From Sva-07 sp963716235 (GTDB taxonomy: Bacteria > Actinomycetota > Acidimicrobiia > Acidimicrobiales > Ilumatobacteraceae): a stretch of DNA of 64,000 nt. Under the pieces are notes generated by a model. The model did not search any database. It worked only from the letters and a program-made list of their open reading frames with translations, and was not told where the DNA came from. The DNA lies in contig CAVQTE010000020.1 of NCBI GenBank assembly GCA_963716235.1, positions 434,001 through 498,000 on the forward strand, written 5' to 3'. The position numbers and the translations under genes were made by a program. Of this stretch, positions 57,033 through 64,000 are shown one piece after another (positions within the stretch are counted from its first letter, which is position 1; each line of letters begins with the position of its first letter).

Positions 57033-57908
57033 TCAGTCCTCGCCGCGGAAGTGCGGCGTGTCGTGGCCCTCGCCCTGCGCGGTGCGCTTGGCGATTGCCT
57101 CTTCTTCGTCGAGCAGTTTCTCGAGTTCCGGATCGGCCTCACGGACGAGCGGCTGGGTCTCGGGAGCAAGCATGGCGTCGCGGGGTCCGCCCGACGACAC
57201 GACCTTGCGCGGTGCTCCGGACGTCTCGCCGACGGCCATGGCGGCCTCGCGGGCGATCTTGTCGTCGTTGAGCTTCTTGTACGGCAGGATGTCGCCCTTG
57301 TAGATCCACACCTTGACGCCGACACGACCGCTGGTCGTCTTGGCCTCACGCATGCCGTAGTCGATGTCGGCGCGCAACGTGTGCAGCGGTACCCGACCTT
57401 CGCGATACCACTCGGTGCGGCTCATCTCGGCGCCGCCGAGGCGACCCGAGCACTGCACCTTGATCCCGAGGGCGCCGGCGCGCTGTGCGTTCTGCACGGC
57501 CCGCTTCATGGCCCGACGGAAGGCGATGCGGTTGACGAGCTGGTCGGCAACCCCCTGAGCGATCAGGGCTGCGTCGAGTTCCGGGTTCTTGATCTCGACG
57601 ATGTTGAGCTGGACCTTCGCGTTGCCGGTGATCTTGGTGATGAGCTGGCGGAGTTCGTCGGCCTGGGCACCACGACGACCGATGACGATGCCGGGACGAG
57701 CGGTGTGCACGTCGACGCGGAGCTTGTCACGGGTGCGCTCGACCTCGATGCGGCTGATGGCCGCGGACTCGAGACGAGTCATGATCTCGCGGCGGATCGT
57801 CCAGTCCTCGGTGAGGTACTGCTTGTAGTCCCGCTCGGAGAACCAACGCGACTTCCAGTCGGTGGTGACGCCCAGACGGAAGCCGTACGGATTGATCTTC
57901 TGACCCAT
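57033..57908 (-). CDS. rpsC: 30S ribosomal protein S3
   Basis: A 291-residue S3. MGQKINPYGFRLGVTTDWKS begins it, the KH domain reads PGIVIGRRGAQADELRQLI, and EGRVPLHTLRADIDYGMREA and TSGRVGVKVWIYKGDILPYK complete the core. About 70 added C-terminal residues are charged and disordered, longer than in E. coli (233 residues). The ATG overlaps a TAA in TAATG that ends the acidic frame behind rplV. Confidence 0.97.
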   Translation of the reverse strand: MGQKINPYGFRLGVTTDWKSRWFSERDYKQYLTEDWTIRREIMTRLESAAISRIEVERTRDKLRVDVHTARPGIVIGRRGAQADELRQLITKITGNAKVQLNIVEIKNPELDAALIAQGVADQLVNRIAFRRAMKRAVQNAQRAGALGIKVQCSGRLGGAEMSRTEWYREGRVPLHTLRADIDYGMREAKTTSGRVGVKVWIYKGDILPYKKLNDDKIAREAAMAVGETSGAPRKVVSSGGPRDAMLAPETQPLVREADPELEKLLDEEEAIAKRTAQGEGHDTPHFRGED

Positions 57909-58183
57909 TACTTGGTGGCTCCCTCGTCGTCCGCTTCGCTTTCTCCTCGCGACGCTTCCGCCTCGTCGCTGGCGCTTCCCTCGGCGGGTGCGTCAACGTC
58001 GGCGGCCGCGTCAGCGACTTCGGCTTCGTCGGTTTCGGTTGACTCTTGCGTCGCATCGGCCTCAGTCGTCGCATCGCCTTCGGTCGCTTCGGCTTCCAGA
58101 GCCTCTGCTGACTCGACGACCTCCGACTCGGAGACGTCAGTCGTTTCCTCGTCGACGATCTCGGCGTCGACGACTTCGTCGGT
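57908..58183 (-). other. Out-of-frame acidic tail following rplV
   Basis: From 58183 the +1 frame relative to rplV reads 91 codons beginning TDEVVDAEIVDEETT and ending EADDEGATK, almost all Glu, Asp, Ala, Ser and Thr. It stops in TAATG at the rpsC start, just where a coupled upstream gene should end. No start codon of its own is convincing. Skipping one base at about 58184 fuses it to rplV for a 265-residue L22. In the alternative frame the same DNA gives only an Arg-rich run. Frameshift error and programmed frameshifting are both open. Confidence 0.7.
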
Positions 58184-58706
58184 TCGCTTCAGTCGTTTCG
58201 GTGGCCTGCTTGCGGCTGCGCTCGACGCGGGCACGGCGGCTGGCGGCGCTCGACTGCGGGCGGCCACGGCCGACGCTGCCACCGGCACGCTCCTGGCGGG
58301 CCTGAATGATGGCGATGCGGTCGTCGCTCATGCGAGCGACGATGACCGTGATGTGACAGCTGCGCTTGTTGATCCGGGTCGCACGGCCGCGGGCCCGGGG
58401 ACGGAACCGCTTGAGCGTCGGGCCCTCGTCGGCGAAGCAGGCGACGACGTAGAGCTCGTCGGCGTCCTGGTCGTCGTTGTTGACGGCGTTGGCAACGGCG
58501 CTGGCGAGCACCTTGCGGATGTCACGGGCGATGTGGCGATCGGTGAACTGCAGCACCTCGTCGGCGCTGCGCACATCGAGGCCGCGGATCAGGTCGAGCA
58601 CGACGCGGGCCTTGGAGGCCGACGCCCGCACGTACTTGGCGGTCGCCTTCGTGCCGGAACGTTCGCCGGCGACGAACGACTTCTCGTTGAGCTTCGGTCC
58701 GGTCAT
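58137..58706 (-). CDS. rplV: 50S ribosomal protein L22, reading frame as found
   Basis: A 189-residue L22 in the frame as given. KYVRASASKARVVLDLIRGL, VLQFTDRHIARDIRKVLASA and FRPRARGRATRINKRSCHIT form the core, which lines the exit tunnel and ends near residue 130. A basic stretch (SRRARVERSRKQATETTEA) follows. After residue 174 the frame yields NRRSRRRRDRRRGND and stops 229 bp before rpsC, whereas the +1 frame yields a long acidic tail that reaches rpsC exactly. The last 15 residues listed here are therefore doubtful. Long charged L22 tails are known in actinobacteria. Confidence 0.92.
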   Translation of the reverse strand: MTGPKLNEKSFVAGERSGTKATAKYVRASASKARVVLDLIRGLDVRSADEVLQFTDRHIARDIRKVLASAVANAVNNDDQDADELYVVACFADEGPTLKRFRPRARGRATRINKRSCHITVIVARMSDDRIAIIQARQERAGGSVGRGRPQSSAASRRARVERSRKQATETTEANRRSRRRRDRRRGND

Positions 58707-58990
58707 CAGCGGCGACCCTTCGAGTTGCGCTCCATGCCCGCGTGGAACTTGAACGTGCGGGTGGGGCTGAACTCACCGAGCTTGTGGCCGACCATCGACT
58801 CGGTCACATAGACCGGGACGTGCTTGCGGCCGTCATGGACGGCGATCGTGTGGCCGACCATGTCGGGGATGATGGTGGAGCGACGCGACCAGGTCTTGAC
58901 GACCTTGCGTTCCCCGGCGGCGTTCTGAGCGTCGATCTTCTTGAGAAGATGATCGTCGACGAACGGGCCCTTCTTGAGACTGCGAGACAT
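58706..58990 (-). CDS. rpsS: 30S ribosomal protein S19
   Basis: A 94-residue S19. MSRSLKKGPFVDDHLLKKID, TWSRRSTIIPDMVGHTIAVH and GHKLGEFSPTRTFKFHAG are diagnostic. Its last base is the first of rplV, a one-base overlap. Confidence 0.97.
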   Translation of the reverse strand: MSRSLKKGPFVDDHLLKKIDAQNAAGERKVVKTWSRRSTIIPDMVGHTIAVHDGRKHVPVYVTESMVGHKLGEFSPTRTFKFHAGMERNSKGRR

Positions 58991-59013
58991 GCGGAGTTAC
59001 CTTCCTTGCCGCG

Positions 59014-59850
59014 TCAGCGGCGACCCTTGCTCGTACGGCGGCGACGGATGATCAACTTCTGGCTCGCCTTCTTCTTGTCGCGGGTGCGGCCCTCGGGCTT
59101 GCCCCACGGCGACACGGCGGGACGACCACCGGAGGTTCGGCCTTCGCCGCCACCGAGTGGATGGTCGACCGGGTTCATGGCGACACCGCGGGTCTGGGGC
59201 TTCTTGCCCTTCCAGCGGTTGCGGCCGGCCTTGCCGATCTTCACGAGTTCGTGCTGGCTGTTGCCGACCTCGCCGACGGTTGCACGGCAGTCGATCATCA
59301 CCCGGCGCATTTCGGTGGACGGCATGCGCAGCGTGGCGTAATCGCCTTCCTTGGCGACGAGCTGGACGGCGATGCCGGCCGAACGACCGATCTTGCCGCC
59401 CTGGCCGGGGCGCAGCTCGACGTTGTGCACGGTGGTTCCGACCGGGATGTAGCGCAACGGCAAAGCGTTGCCCGGCTTGATGTCGGCGCCGTGGCCGCTC
59501 TCGACGGTGTCGCCGACGTTGAGTCCACGCGGGGCGAGGATGTAGGCCTTCACGCCGTCGTTGTAGTGGAGCAGCGCGATGCGGCACGTGCGGTTGGGAT
59601 CGTATTCGATGGCGGCGACCTTGGCGGTCACGCCGTCCTTGACCCGCTTGAAGTCGATGATGCGGTACTGCTGCTTGTGGCCGCCGCCACGGTGACGTGA
59701 CGTCTTGCGGCCGTAGCTGTTGCGGCCACCGGTCTTCGACTTCTTGACGAGGAGCGACTTCTCCGGCGTGGTCTTGGTGATCTCGCTGAAGTCGGAGCTC
59801 GTCTGGAAGCGACGGCCGGGGCTGGTGGGCTTGCGGGAACGAATGGCCAT
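59014..59850 (-). CDS. rplB: 50S ribosomal protein L2
   Basis: A 278-residue L2 at the peptidyl transferase centre. GGRNSYGRKTSRHRGGGHKQ, GQGGKIGRSAGIAVQLVAKE and VAMNPVDHPLGGGEGRTSGG, with the essential His, are present. It ends in KKASQKLIIRRRRTSKGRR. The ATG at 59848-59850 gives MAIRSRKPTSPGRR, the usual start. Confidence 0.97.
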   Translation of the reverse strand: MAIRSRKPTSPGRRFQTSSDFSEITKTTPEKSLLVKKSKTGGRNSYGRKTSRHRGGGHKQQYRIIDFKRVKDGVTAKVAAIEYDPNRTCRIALLHYNDGVKAYILAPRGLNVGDTVESGHGADIKPGNALPLRYIPVGTTVHNVELRPGQGGKIGRSAGIAVQLVAKEGDYATLRMPSTEMRRVMIDCRATVGEVGNSQHELVKIGKAGRNRWKGKKPQTRGVAMNPVDHPLGGGEGRTSGGRPAVSPWGKPEGRTRDKKKASQKLIIRRRRTSKGRR

Positions 59851-59857
59851 GATGCGC

Positions 59858-60145
59858 TCAGTTCTCGAACAGCGGGATTTCGCCCGCTGCCAGGGTGACG
59901 ATGGCCCGCTTCGTGTCGGGCCGGGTACCGATGCGGTTGGTGCCACGGGTGCGCTTGCGCTTGCCGGGGCGGTTCAAGGTGTTGACCTTGAGCACCTCGA
60001 CGCCCCAGATCGCCTCGACAGCGTCGCGGATCTCGGGCTTGGAGGCCTTGGTGCTCACCTTGAAGGTGTAGACGCCGGTCTCGATGAGGGCGTAGCTCTT
60101 CTCCGAAACGACCGGAGCAATGATGATGTCGCGGGGATCCTTCAT
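59858..60145 (-). CDS. rplW: 50S ribosomal protein L23
   Basis: A 95-residue L23 beside the tunnel exit, where trigger factor and SRP dock. DIIIAPVVSEKSYALIETGV and YTFKVSTKASKPEIRDAVEA begin it, and VNTLNRPGKRKRTRGTNR is the basic loop. Its start overlaps the rplD stop by one base. Confidence 0.96.
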   Translation of the reverse strand: MKDPRDIIIAPVVSEKSYALIETGVYTFKVSTKASKPEIRDAVEAIWGVEVLKVNTLNRPGKRKRTRGTNRIGTRPDTKRAIVTLAAGEIPLFEN

Positions 60146-60813
60146 CAGGCGTCTGCTTTCTCAGTTGCTTCGGCCTCGACGGCCGATGCAGGGGCGGAGG
60201 TCGGCGTGCCGGCGGGCAGGACTTCCTTGGTGAACACGATCCACTCGTTGCAGAGCACGTCGTAAGCGTTGAGTTCGCCCGGGCCGATGATCTGCACCTT
60301 GGGCAGGTTGCGGAAGCTCAGCGCTGCGGCAGCATCGTCACGACCGACGACCACCAGCGCGGTGCCGGTGATTCCGAGCGCGTCGAGCGCAGCCTTGGCG
60401 TCTTTGGTCTTGGGGGCTTCGAAGCCCCAGTTGTCGACGACGACGACCTTGCCCTCAGCGGCCCGGTCGGACAGCGCCGAGCGCAGTGCCAACTTCACCA
60501 TCTTCTTGGGGGTCTTCTGGTCGTACTTGCGGGGCTTCGGGCCGAGGGCCACGCCGCCGCCGGAGAAGTGAGGTGCCCGGATCGAGCCCTGGCGGGCGTT
60601 GCCGGTGCCCTTCTGGGCGTAGGGCTTGCGACCACCACCGCGCACGTCGGCGCGGGTCTTGGTGCTCTGCGTGCCGGAGCGGCGGGCGGCGAGCTGTGCG
60701 GTGACGACCTGGTGCATGACCGGCACGTTCGGCTGGACGCCGAAGACCTCGTCGTCGAGCTCGATCGTTCCGCTGTCCTTGCCGGCTGCGGTCTTGAGGG
60801 TGAGATCGGCCAT
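60145..60813 (-). CDS. rplD: 50S ribosomal protein L4
   Basis: A 222-residue L4. RRSGTQSTKTRADVRGGGRK, PYAQKGTGNARQGSIRAPHF and GGGVALGPKPRKYDQKTPKK form the tunnel loop. The C-terminal tail beyond LLPAG is Ala/Glu-rich. In some bacteria L4 represses its own operon; no leader for that is visible here. Confidence 0.96.
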   Translation of the reverse strand: MADLTLKTAAGKDSGTIELDDEVFGVQPNVPVMHQVVTAQLAARRSGTQSTKTRADVRGGGRKPYAQKGTGNARQGSIRAPHFSGGGVALGPKPRKYDQKTPKKMVKLALRSALSDRAAEGKVVVVDNWGFEAPKTKDAKAALDALGITGTALVVVGRDDAAAALSFRNLPKVQIIGPGELNAYDVLCNEWIVFTKEVLPAGTPTSAPASAVEAEATEKADA

Positions 60814-60815
60814 GG

Positions 60816-61463
60816 TCAGCCTGCCTTTCCTGCGAACTTCACGGCGTTACGCACGAGGACGACGCCACCGGCGGGGCCGGGGACCGAACCCCGGATCAGC
60901 AGCAGATTGCGCTCGGCATCGGACTCGACGACCACGAGGTTCTGCGTGGTGACCTGCTCGTGGCCCATGTGGCCCGCCATGCGCTGGCCCTTGAACACGC
61001 GTGCCGGGAAGGCACACGAGCCGATGGCGCCAGGCTTGCGGTGGCTCTTGTTGTTACCGTGCGAAGCCGGCTGGCCCTTGAAGTTGTGACGCTTCATGAC
61101 ACCGGCGAAGCCCTTGCCCCGACTGGTGCCGGTGACGTCGACCATCGTGCCGGCGGGGATCTGTTCGACGGTCAGCTCCTGGCCGACCTCGAAGCCATCG
61201 ACGGAGTCGAGGCGGAGTTCCACGAGGCGCTTGCCCGGCTCGACGCCGGCCTTCTCGAAGTGGCCGAGCGCCGGCTTGGTGAGCTTGTTCGCCTTGCGGT
61301 GCCCGTAGGTCACCTGCAGCGCGGTGTAGCCGTCGCGTTCGTTGGTCTTGATCTGGACGATGCGCATCGGTTCGACGCGCAGGACGGTGACCGGAACGAC
61401 CTTGTCGTCCACCCACGTCTGTGTCATGCCGACCTTTTCGCCGACGATCGATTGTTGTGCCAT
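60816..61463 (-). CDS. rplC: 50S ribosomal protein L3, first gene of the S10-type operon here
   Basis: A 215-residue L3. VGEKVGMTQTWVDDKVVPVT starts it, VTGTSRGKGFAGVMKRHNFK and GNNKSHRKPGAIGSCAFPAR follow, with the Gln/His W-finger region. The ATG is at 61461-61463. The usual upstream gene rpsJ is not present within the following 334 bp, so transcription must begin in that gap or rpsJ is elsewhere. Confidence 0.96.
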   Translation of the reverse strand: MAQQSIVGEKVGMTQTWVDDKVVPVTVLRVEPMRIVQIKTNERDGYTALQVTYGHRKANKLTKPALGHFEKAGVEPGKRLVELRLDSVDGFEVGQELTVEQIPAGTMVDVTGTSRGKGFAGVMKRHNFKGQPASHGNNKSHRKPGAIGSCAFPARVFKGQRMAGHMGHEQVTTQNLVVVESDAERNLLLIRGSVPGPAGGVVLVRNAVKFAGKAG

Positions 61464-61797
61464 GGCGGCGTTTTCCCTTTGAGTTGATCGAGCCGCTCAT
61501 CTGGTGAGGAACGGCTATCCACGCAAATGCTCCGCCGCTGCGGCTACCACGGTTCATGGCAGTCGAGCGTGCGGAGCACGAGATCATGTAGTTGCTGGGC
61601 GGTTCCGGTCCCGAGCGTTGCGGGTGGCCTACACAGACATCAGTTGCTGAATGGAGTGATGATCGGAATGCCTCCCGATCACGGCCATGCAATGCTATGG
61701 GCGCAGCTGCGGCCTTCCAACCCGCCGTTCCGGTTTCGCGAGCGAGTGTGATCAGCGGATGGTGTCGGGGTGGTGTCGGGGTGGCGTCAGGGTCGTG
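61464..61797. other. Intergenic region upstream of rplC; promoter region and short tandem repeat
   Basis: No credible gene is seen on either strand. It should contain the promoter of the ribosomal superoperon on the minus strand; TACATGAT- and GGATAGCC-like boxes occur but none is clear. CGTGC and GCACG pair at 61568-61580. Three imperfect 11-nt tandem units (GGTGTCGGGGT) lie at 61761-61793, at the 3' end of the FadH/OYE gene. No rpsJ or tRNA is found. Confidence 0.45.
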
Positions 61798-63741
61798 TCA
61801 GATGCGCCTGGCGATGGTTGCGGCGCCGTGGATGGCGGCCTGGATGCTGTCCGTGCCGTTGACGTTGCCGGCGAGATGCACGGACAGGCCGGCCGCGCGA
61901 AGGTGGTCGGCGAGTTCGGCATCGGGTTCGTGGTACGTGGCGATCACCACGGTGTCGGCAGCGAGTGTACGAGCGAGGTCGTTGCCGATCCCGCGGAGCT
62001 CCACCTCGGTCGGAGTCACGCGGCGGAGTGCCATCGATGGCACGAACTGCACTCCGGCGCCGTAGAGCCGCTCCCGGCTGGCTTCGACGGTCGCAGGCGG
62101 ATAGGGGATGTTGGCGCCGAGCTGTTCGAGGCGGCTGACGATGGTCACGTCGGCGCCGGCAGCCACGAGCGCGTCGGCCGCGGCGATCGCTTCGAAGGTG
62201 GCAGTGTCGTCGTAGACGACCGCGTTGCGACCGAGGGTGGCGCGCCCGCCGAAGCCGAGCACGTCCCAGACCGTGTACACGTGAGGAAGATCGCCACCGG
62301 GTACCGGCGTGGACGGGCTCGACAGTTGGAAGCCGCCACGGCGCGGGGTCGATCCGGTTGCGACGATGACGTCGTCGGGTTCCTGCTCGATCACGAGATC
62401 GGGGTCGACCGGTGTGCGCAGGTGGACGTGTACGCCGAGTCGGGTGATCTCGTCGGCGAGGAACCGGGTGATCGCTTCCAGGTCGGCACGGTGTGGCGCG
62501 GAAGCTGCGATTCGGACCTGTCCTCCGAGGTGGTTCTTCATTTCGTACAGGTGCACCTCGTGGCCGCGTAGCGCTGCCGTGCGGGCTGCCTCCAGCCCTG
62601 CGGGTCCACCTCCGATGACGAGCACCTTCTTCTTCACCGGGGCGGGGGCAGGAGTCTCGAACTCGACGGATCGCTCCTTGCCCGCTGCGACGTTGACGAC
62701 GCACTGCAGACGGCCGGTGGTCATCAGTTGTGCGACACATCCCATGCTCGTGCCGATGCACGGTCGGATCTCGTGTTCGCGTCCATCTCGAGCCTTGGCA
62801 ACGAGGTAGGGGTCGGCGACCATCGCCCGCACGAGCGACACCATGTCGGCCACGCCGGTTCCGACGAGGTGGTCGGCGTGGTCGAGGGTCATGATCCGCC
62901 CGGTCACGATGGTGGGCACGTTGACGGCTCGGGTGACCTGTTCGCTGCTCTCGATCTCGTAGCCGAGCGGATCGTCGAGCGTGGAGAGGAACTTGTGGAA
63001 GCGCCAGTAGGAACCCATCGAGATGTCGAGGAAGTCCACGAGGGGCTCGATGTGCCGGGCGATCGCGGCCGCTTCGGCCTGATCGATGCCGCCTTCGATG
63101 AAGTCGGTGCCCGACAGCCGTACGCCCACCGGGAACCCCGCGCCGACCTCGTTGCGGATCGCTTCGAGGATCTCGACCAGGAATCGTGTGCGGTTCTCCA
63201 GCGTGCCTCCGTAACGGTCGTCGCGCAGATTGGTCGCGGGCGAGAGGAACTGGCCGATGAGGTACCCGTGGGCGCCGTGCAGCTCGACGCCGTCCAGCCC
63301 ACCGTCACGACAACGCACTGCCGCCTCCGCGAACGCAGCGACGGTCTCGTCGATCATCGCTTGGGTCATCGGCCGCGGCACCATGTTCACCGACGGCGCC
63401 GGCACGGCCGAGGCCGACACCGGTTGGCCGGCGCGGGCGTAGGCGGCGCCACCGTGCCACAGCTGTTGGAAGACTTTCGTGCCGTGCACGTGCATCCGGC
63501 GCGTCAGCTCCTCGTAGAACGGGAGGACAGCGTCGGCGAACACCGCGATGGCGGTGGCCGAGCTCGGCTGCACGCCCGCGATCTCGATGACGGTGAGGCC
63601 GACACCACCTCGGGCGCGCTCCTCGTGATACGCGATCAGGTCCTCACCGGTGGTACCGGTGGAGTGTGCGGTGCGCGCGATGCGGTTGGGCACGGTGCAC
63701 GAACCGATCTGCAGCGGCTGGAAGAGGTTGTCGTAGGTCAT
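61798..63741 (-). CDS. FadH/OYE-family flavin oxidoreductase, mycofactocin-associated type 2 candidate
   Basis: A 647-residue protein with an OYE-type FMN barrel (VFQQLWHGGAAYARAGQPVS; GVELHGAHGYLIGQFLSPAT; NRTRFLVEILEAIR) and a C-terminal FAD/NAD(P) domain (VLVIGGGPAGLEAARTAALR; IVATGSTPRR-like VATGSTPRRGG). The cluster linker reads RPCIGTSMGC and then Cys eleven residues on, so one of the four Cys of the C-x2-C-x3-C-x11-C motif is Thr. The protein is about 30 percent alike to the one at 6590 by eye. It lies 7 bp after a cytochrome P450 gene and probably shares its transcript. Substrate unknown; enoate or steroid reduction is plausible. Confidence 0.82.
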   Translation of the reverse strand: MTYDNLFQPLQIGSCTVPNRIARTAHSTGTTGEDLIAYHEERARGGVGLTVIEIAGVQPSSATAIAVFADAVLPFYEELTRRMHVHGTKVFQQLWHGGAAYARAGQPVSASAVPAPSVNMVPRPMTQAMIDETVAAFAEAAVRCRDGGLDGVELHGAHGYLIGQFLSPATNLRDDRYGGTLENRTRFLVEILEAIRNEVGAGFPVGVRLSGTDFIEGGIDQAEAAAIARHIEPLVDFLDISMGSYWRFHKFLSTLDDPLGYEIESSEQVTRAVNVPTIVTGRIMTLDHADHLVGTGVADMVSLVRAMVADPYLVAKARDGREHEIRPCIGTSMGCVAQLMTTGRLQCVVNVAAGKERSVEFETPAPAPVKKKVLVIGGGPAGLEAARTAALRGHEVHLYEMKNHLGGQVRIAASAPHRADLEAITRFLADEITRLGVHVHLRTPVDPDLVIEQEPDDVIVATGSTPRRGGFQLSSPSTPVPGGDLPHVYTVWDVLGFGGRATLGRNAVVYDDTATFEAIAAADALVAAGADVTIVSRLEQLGANIPYPPATVEASRERLYGAGVQFVPSMALRRVTPTEVELRGIGNDLARTLAADTVVIATYHEPDAELADHLRAAGLSVHLAGNVNGTDSIQAAIHGAATIARRI

Positions 63742-63748
63742 GGTGTGC

Positions 63749-64000
63749 TCAGTCCCAGCGCACGGGAAGCGACTCGAACCCGTGGAGCACGCTGGCCTTC
63801 ACGCGGACGGGGTCGCCGTCCGGGCGGATGCGCGGCAGACGGTCGAGCACCGCCTCCAACGCGACGGCTCCTTCGAGTCGCGACAACGGCGCGCCCAGGC
63901 AGTAGTGGATTCCTGCGCCGAACGCGCCATGGCGCTTGCGGAGGTCGGTGAGGTCACGCGTGACGTCGAAGCGGTCGGGATCGTCCCACGACGCCGGGTC
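63749..64000 (-). CDS. Cytochrome P450, C-terminal part (gene enters from the right edge)
   Basis: The last 83 codons are visible. FGAGIHYCLGAPLSRLEGAV contains the heme-thiolate motif FxxGxHxCxG with the axial Cys, and the preceding DPASWDDPDRFDVTRD is the usual approach. It ends VLHGFESLPVRWD, a common bacterial CYP ending. It is probably a class I monooxygenase needing ferredoxin and reductase, which are not seen here. The next gene is the FadH/OYE oxidoreductase, so the two may act on one lipid or terpenoid substrate. Confidence 0.93.
   Translation of the reverse strand, partial: DPASWDDPDRFDVTRDLTDLRKRHGAFGAGIHYCLGAPLSRLEGAVALEAVLDRLPRIRPDGDPVRVKASVLHGFESLPVRWD

Noticed and set aside
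61761..61793. Three 11-nt tandem units as an origin iteron or att site
   Set aside because: Too few and too imperfect, with no replication gene or integrase nearby.

Overview
The window is a GC-rich, densely packed actinobacterial chromosome segment. Gene order (glmM-glmS-acpS-nnr-alr-tsaE-tsaB-rimI-tsaD-groES-groEL, and S10-spc-alpha ribosomal genes running into rpoA, rplQ, truA, rplM, rpsI), a mycofactocin locus, a very long GlmS and many GTG/TTG starts with probable leaderless transcripts fit the class Acidimicrobiia. My guess, inferred rather than measured, is an Ilumatobacter-like marine organism. No rRNA, tRNA, CRISPR array, insertion sequence or prophage is visible.

Left part (1-12.9 kb). 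A lipoprotein fragment and a precorrin-2 dehydrogenase diverge from cysH, a siroheme sulfite/nitrite reductase and cobA, so siroheme supply sits beside the enzyme that needs it. Directly behind cobA is a minimal mycofactocin cassette: mftA (37 codons), mftB and mftC. plsY and a FadH/OYE-type flavin oxidoreductase follow, then a divergent reductase/TetR pair, an SDR and an acyl-CoA synthetase. mftD, mftE and mftF are not in the window.

Middle (12.9-43 kb). A dienelactone hydrolase, an APH-fold kinase and an NlpC/P60 endopeptidase precede guaA, a PLP decarboxylase, an unusual SDR, a Nudix hydrolase with an upstream 55-codon gene, and groES-groEL under two CIRCE boxes. A long minus-strand run carries tRNA modification (dusB, tsaD/B/E), maf, cell-wall precursor genes (alr, glmS, glmM), NAD(P)HX repair, acpS and an acyl-CoA synthetase. 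After rpsI-rplM come a glycosyltransferase and a PAS-GGDEF-EAL protein.

Right part (43-64 kb). The minus-strand ribosomal superoperon runs from rplC to rplQ. Between adk and infA, where map often lies, there are instead an amidohydrolase, a GDT1-like transporter and a TetR gene. Upstream of rplC lie a second FadH/OYE protein and a cytochrome P450 cut by the window end.

Three things stand out. Reading frames of glmM (four shifts), glmS (one), rpsQ (one) and rplV (one) are broken while the encoded sequence is otherwise well kept, which suggests base-call indels, or recoding in the case of rplV. Families of short dispersed palindromes sit at gene ends. infA seems to start at CTG.
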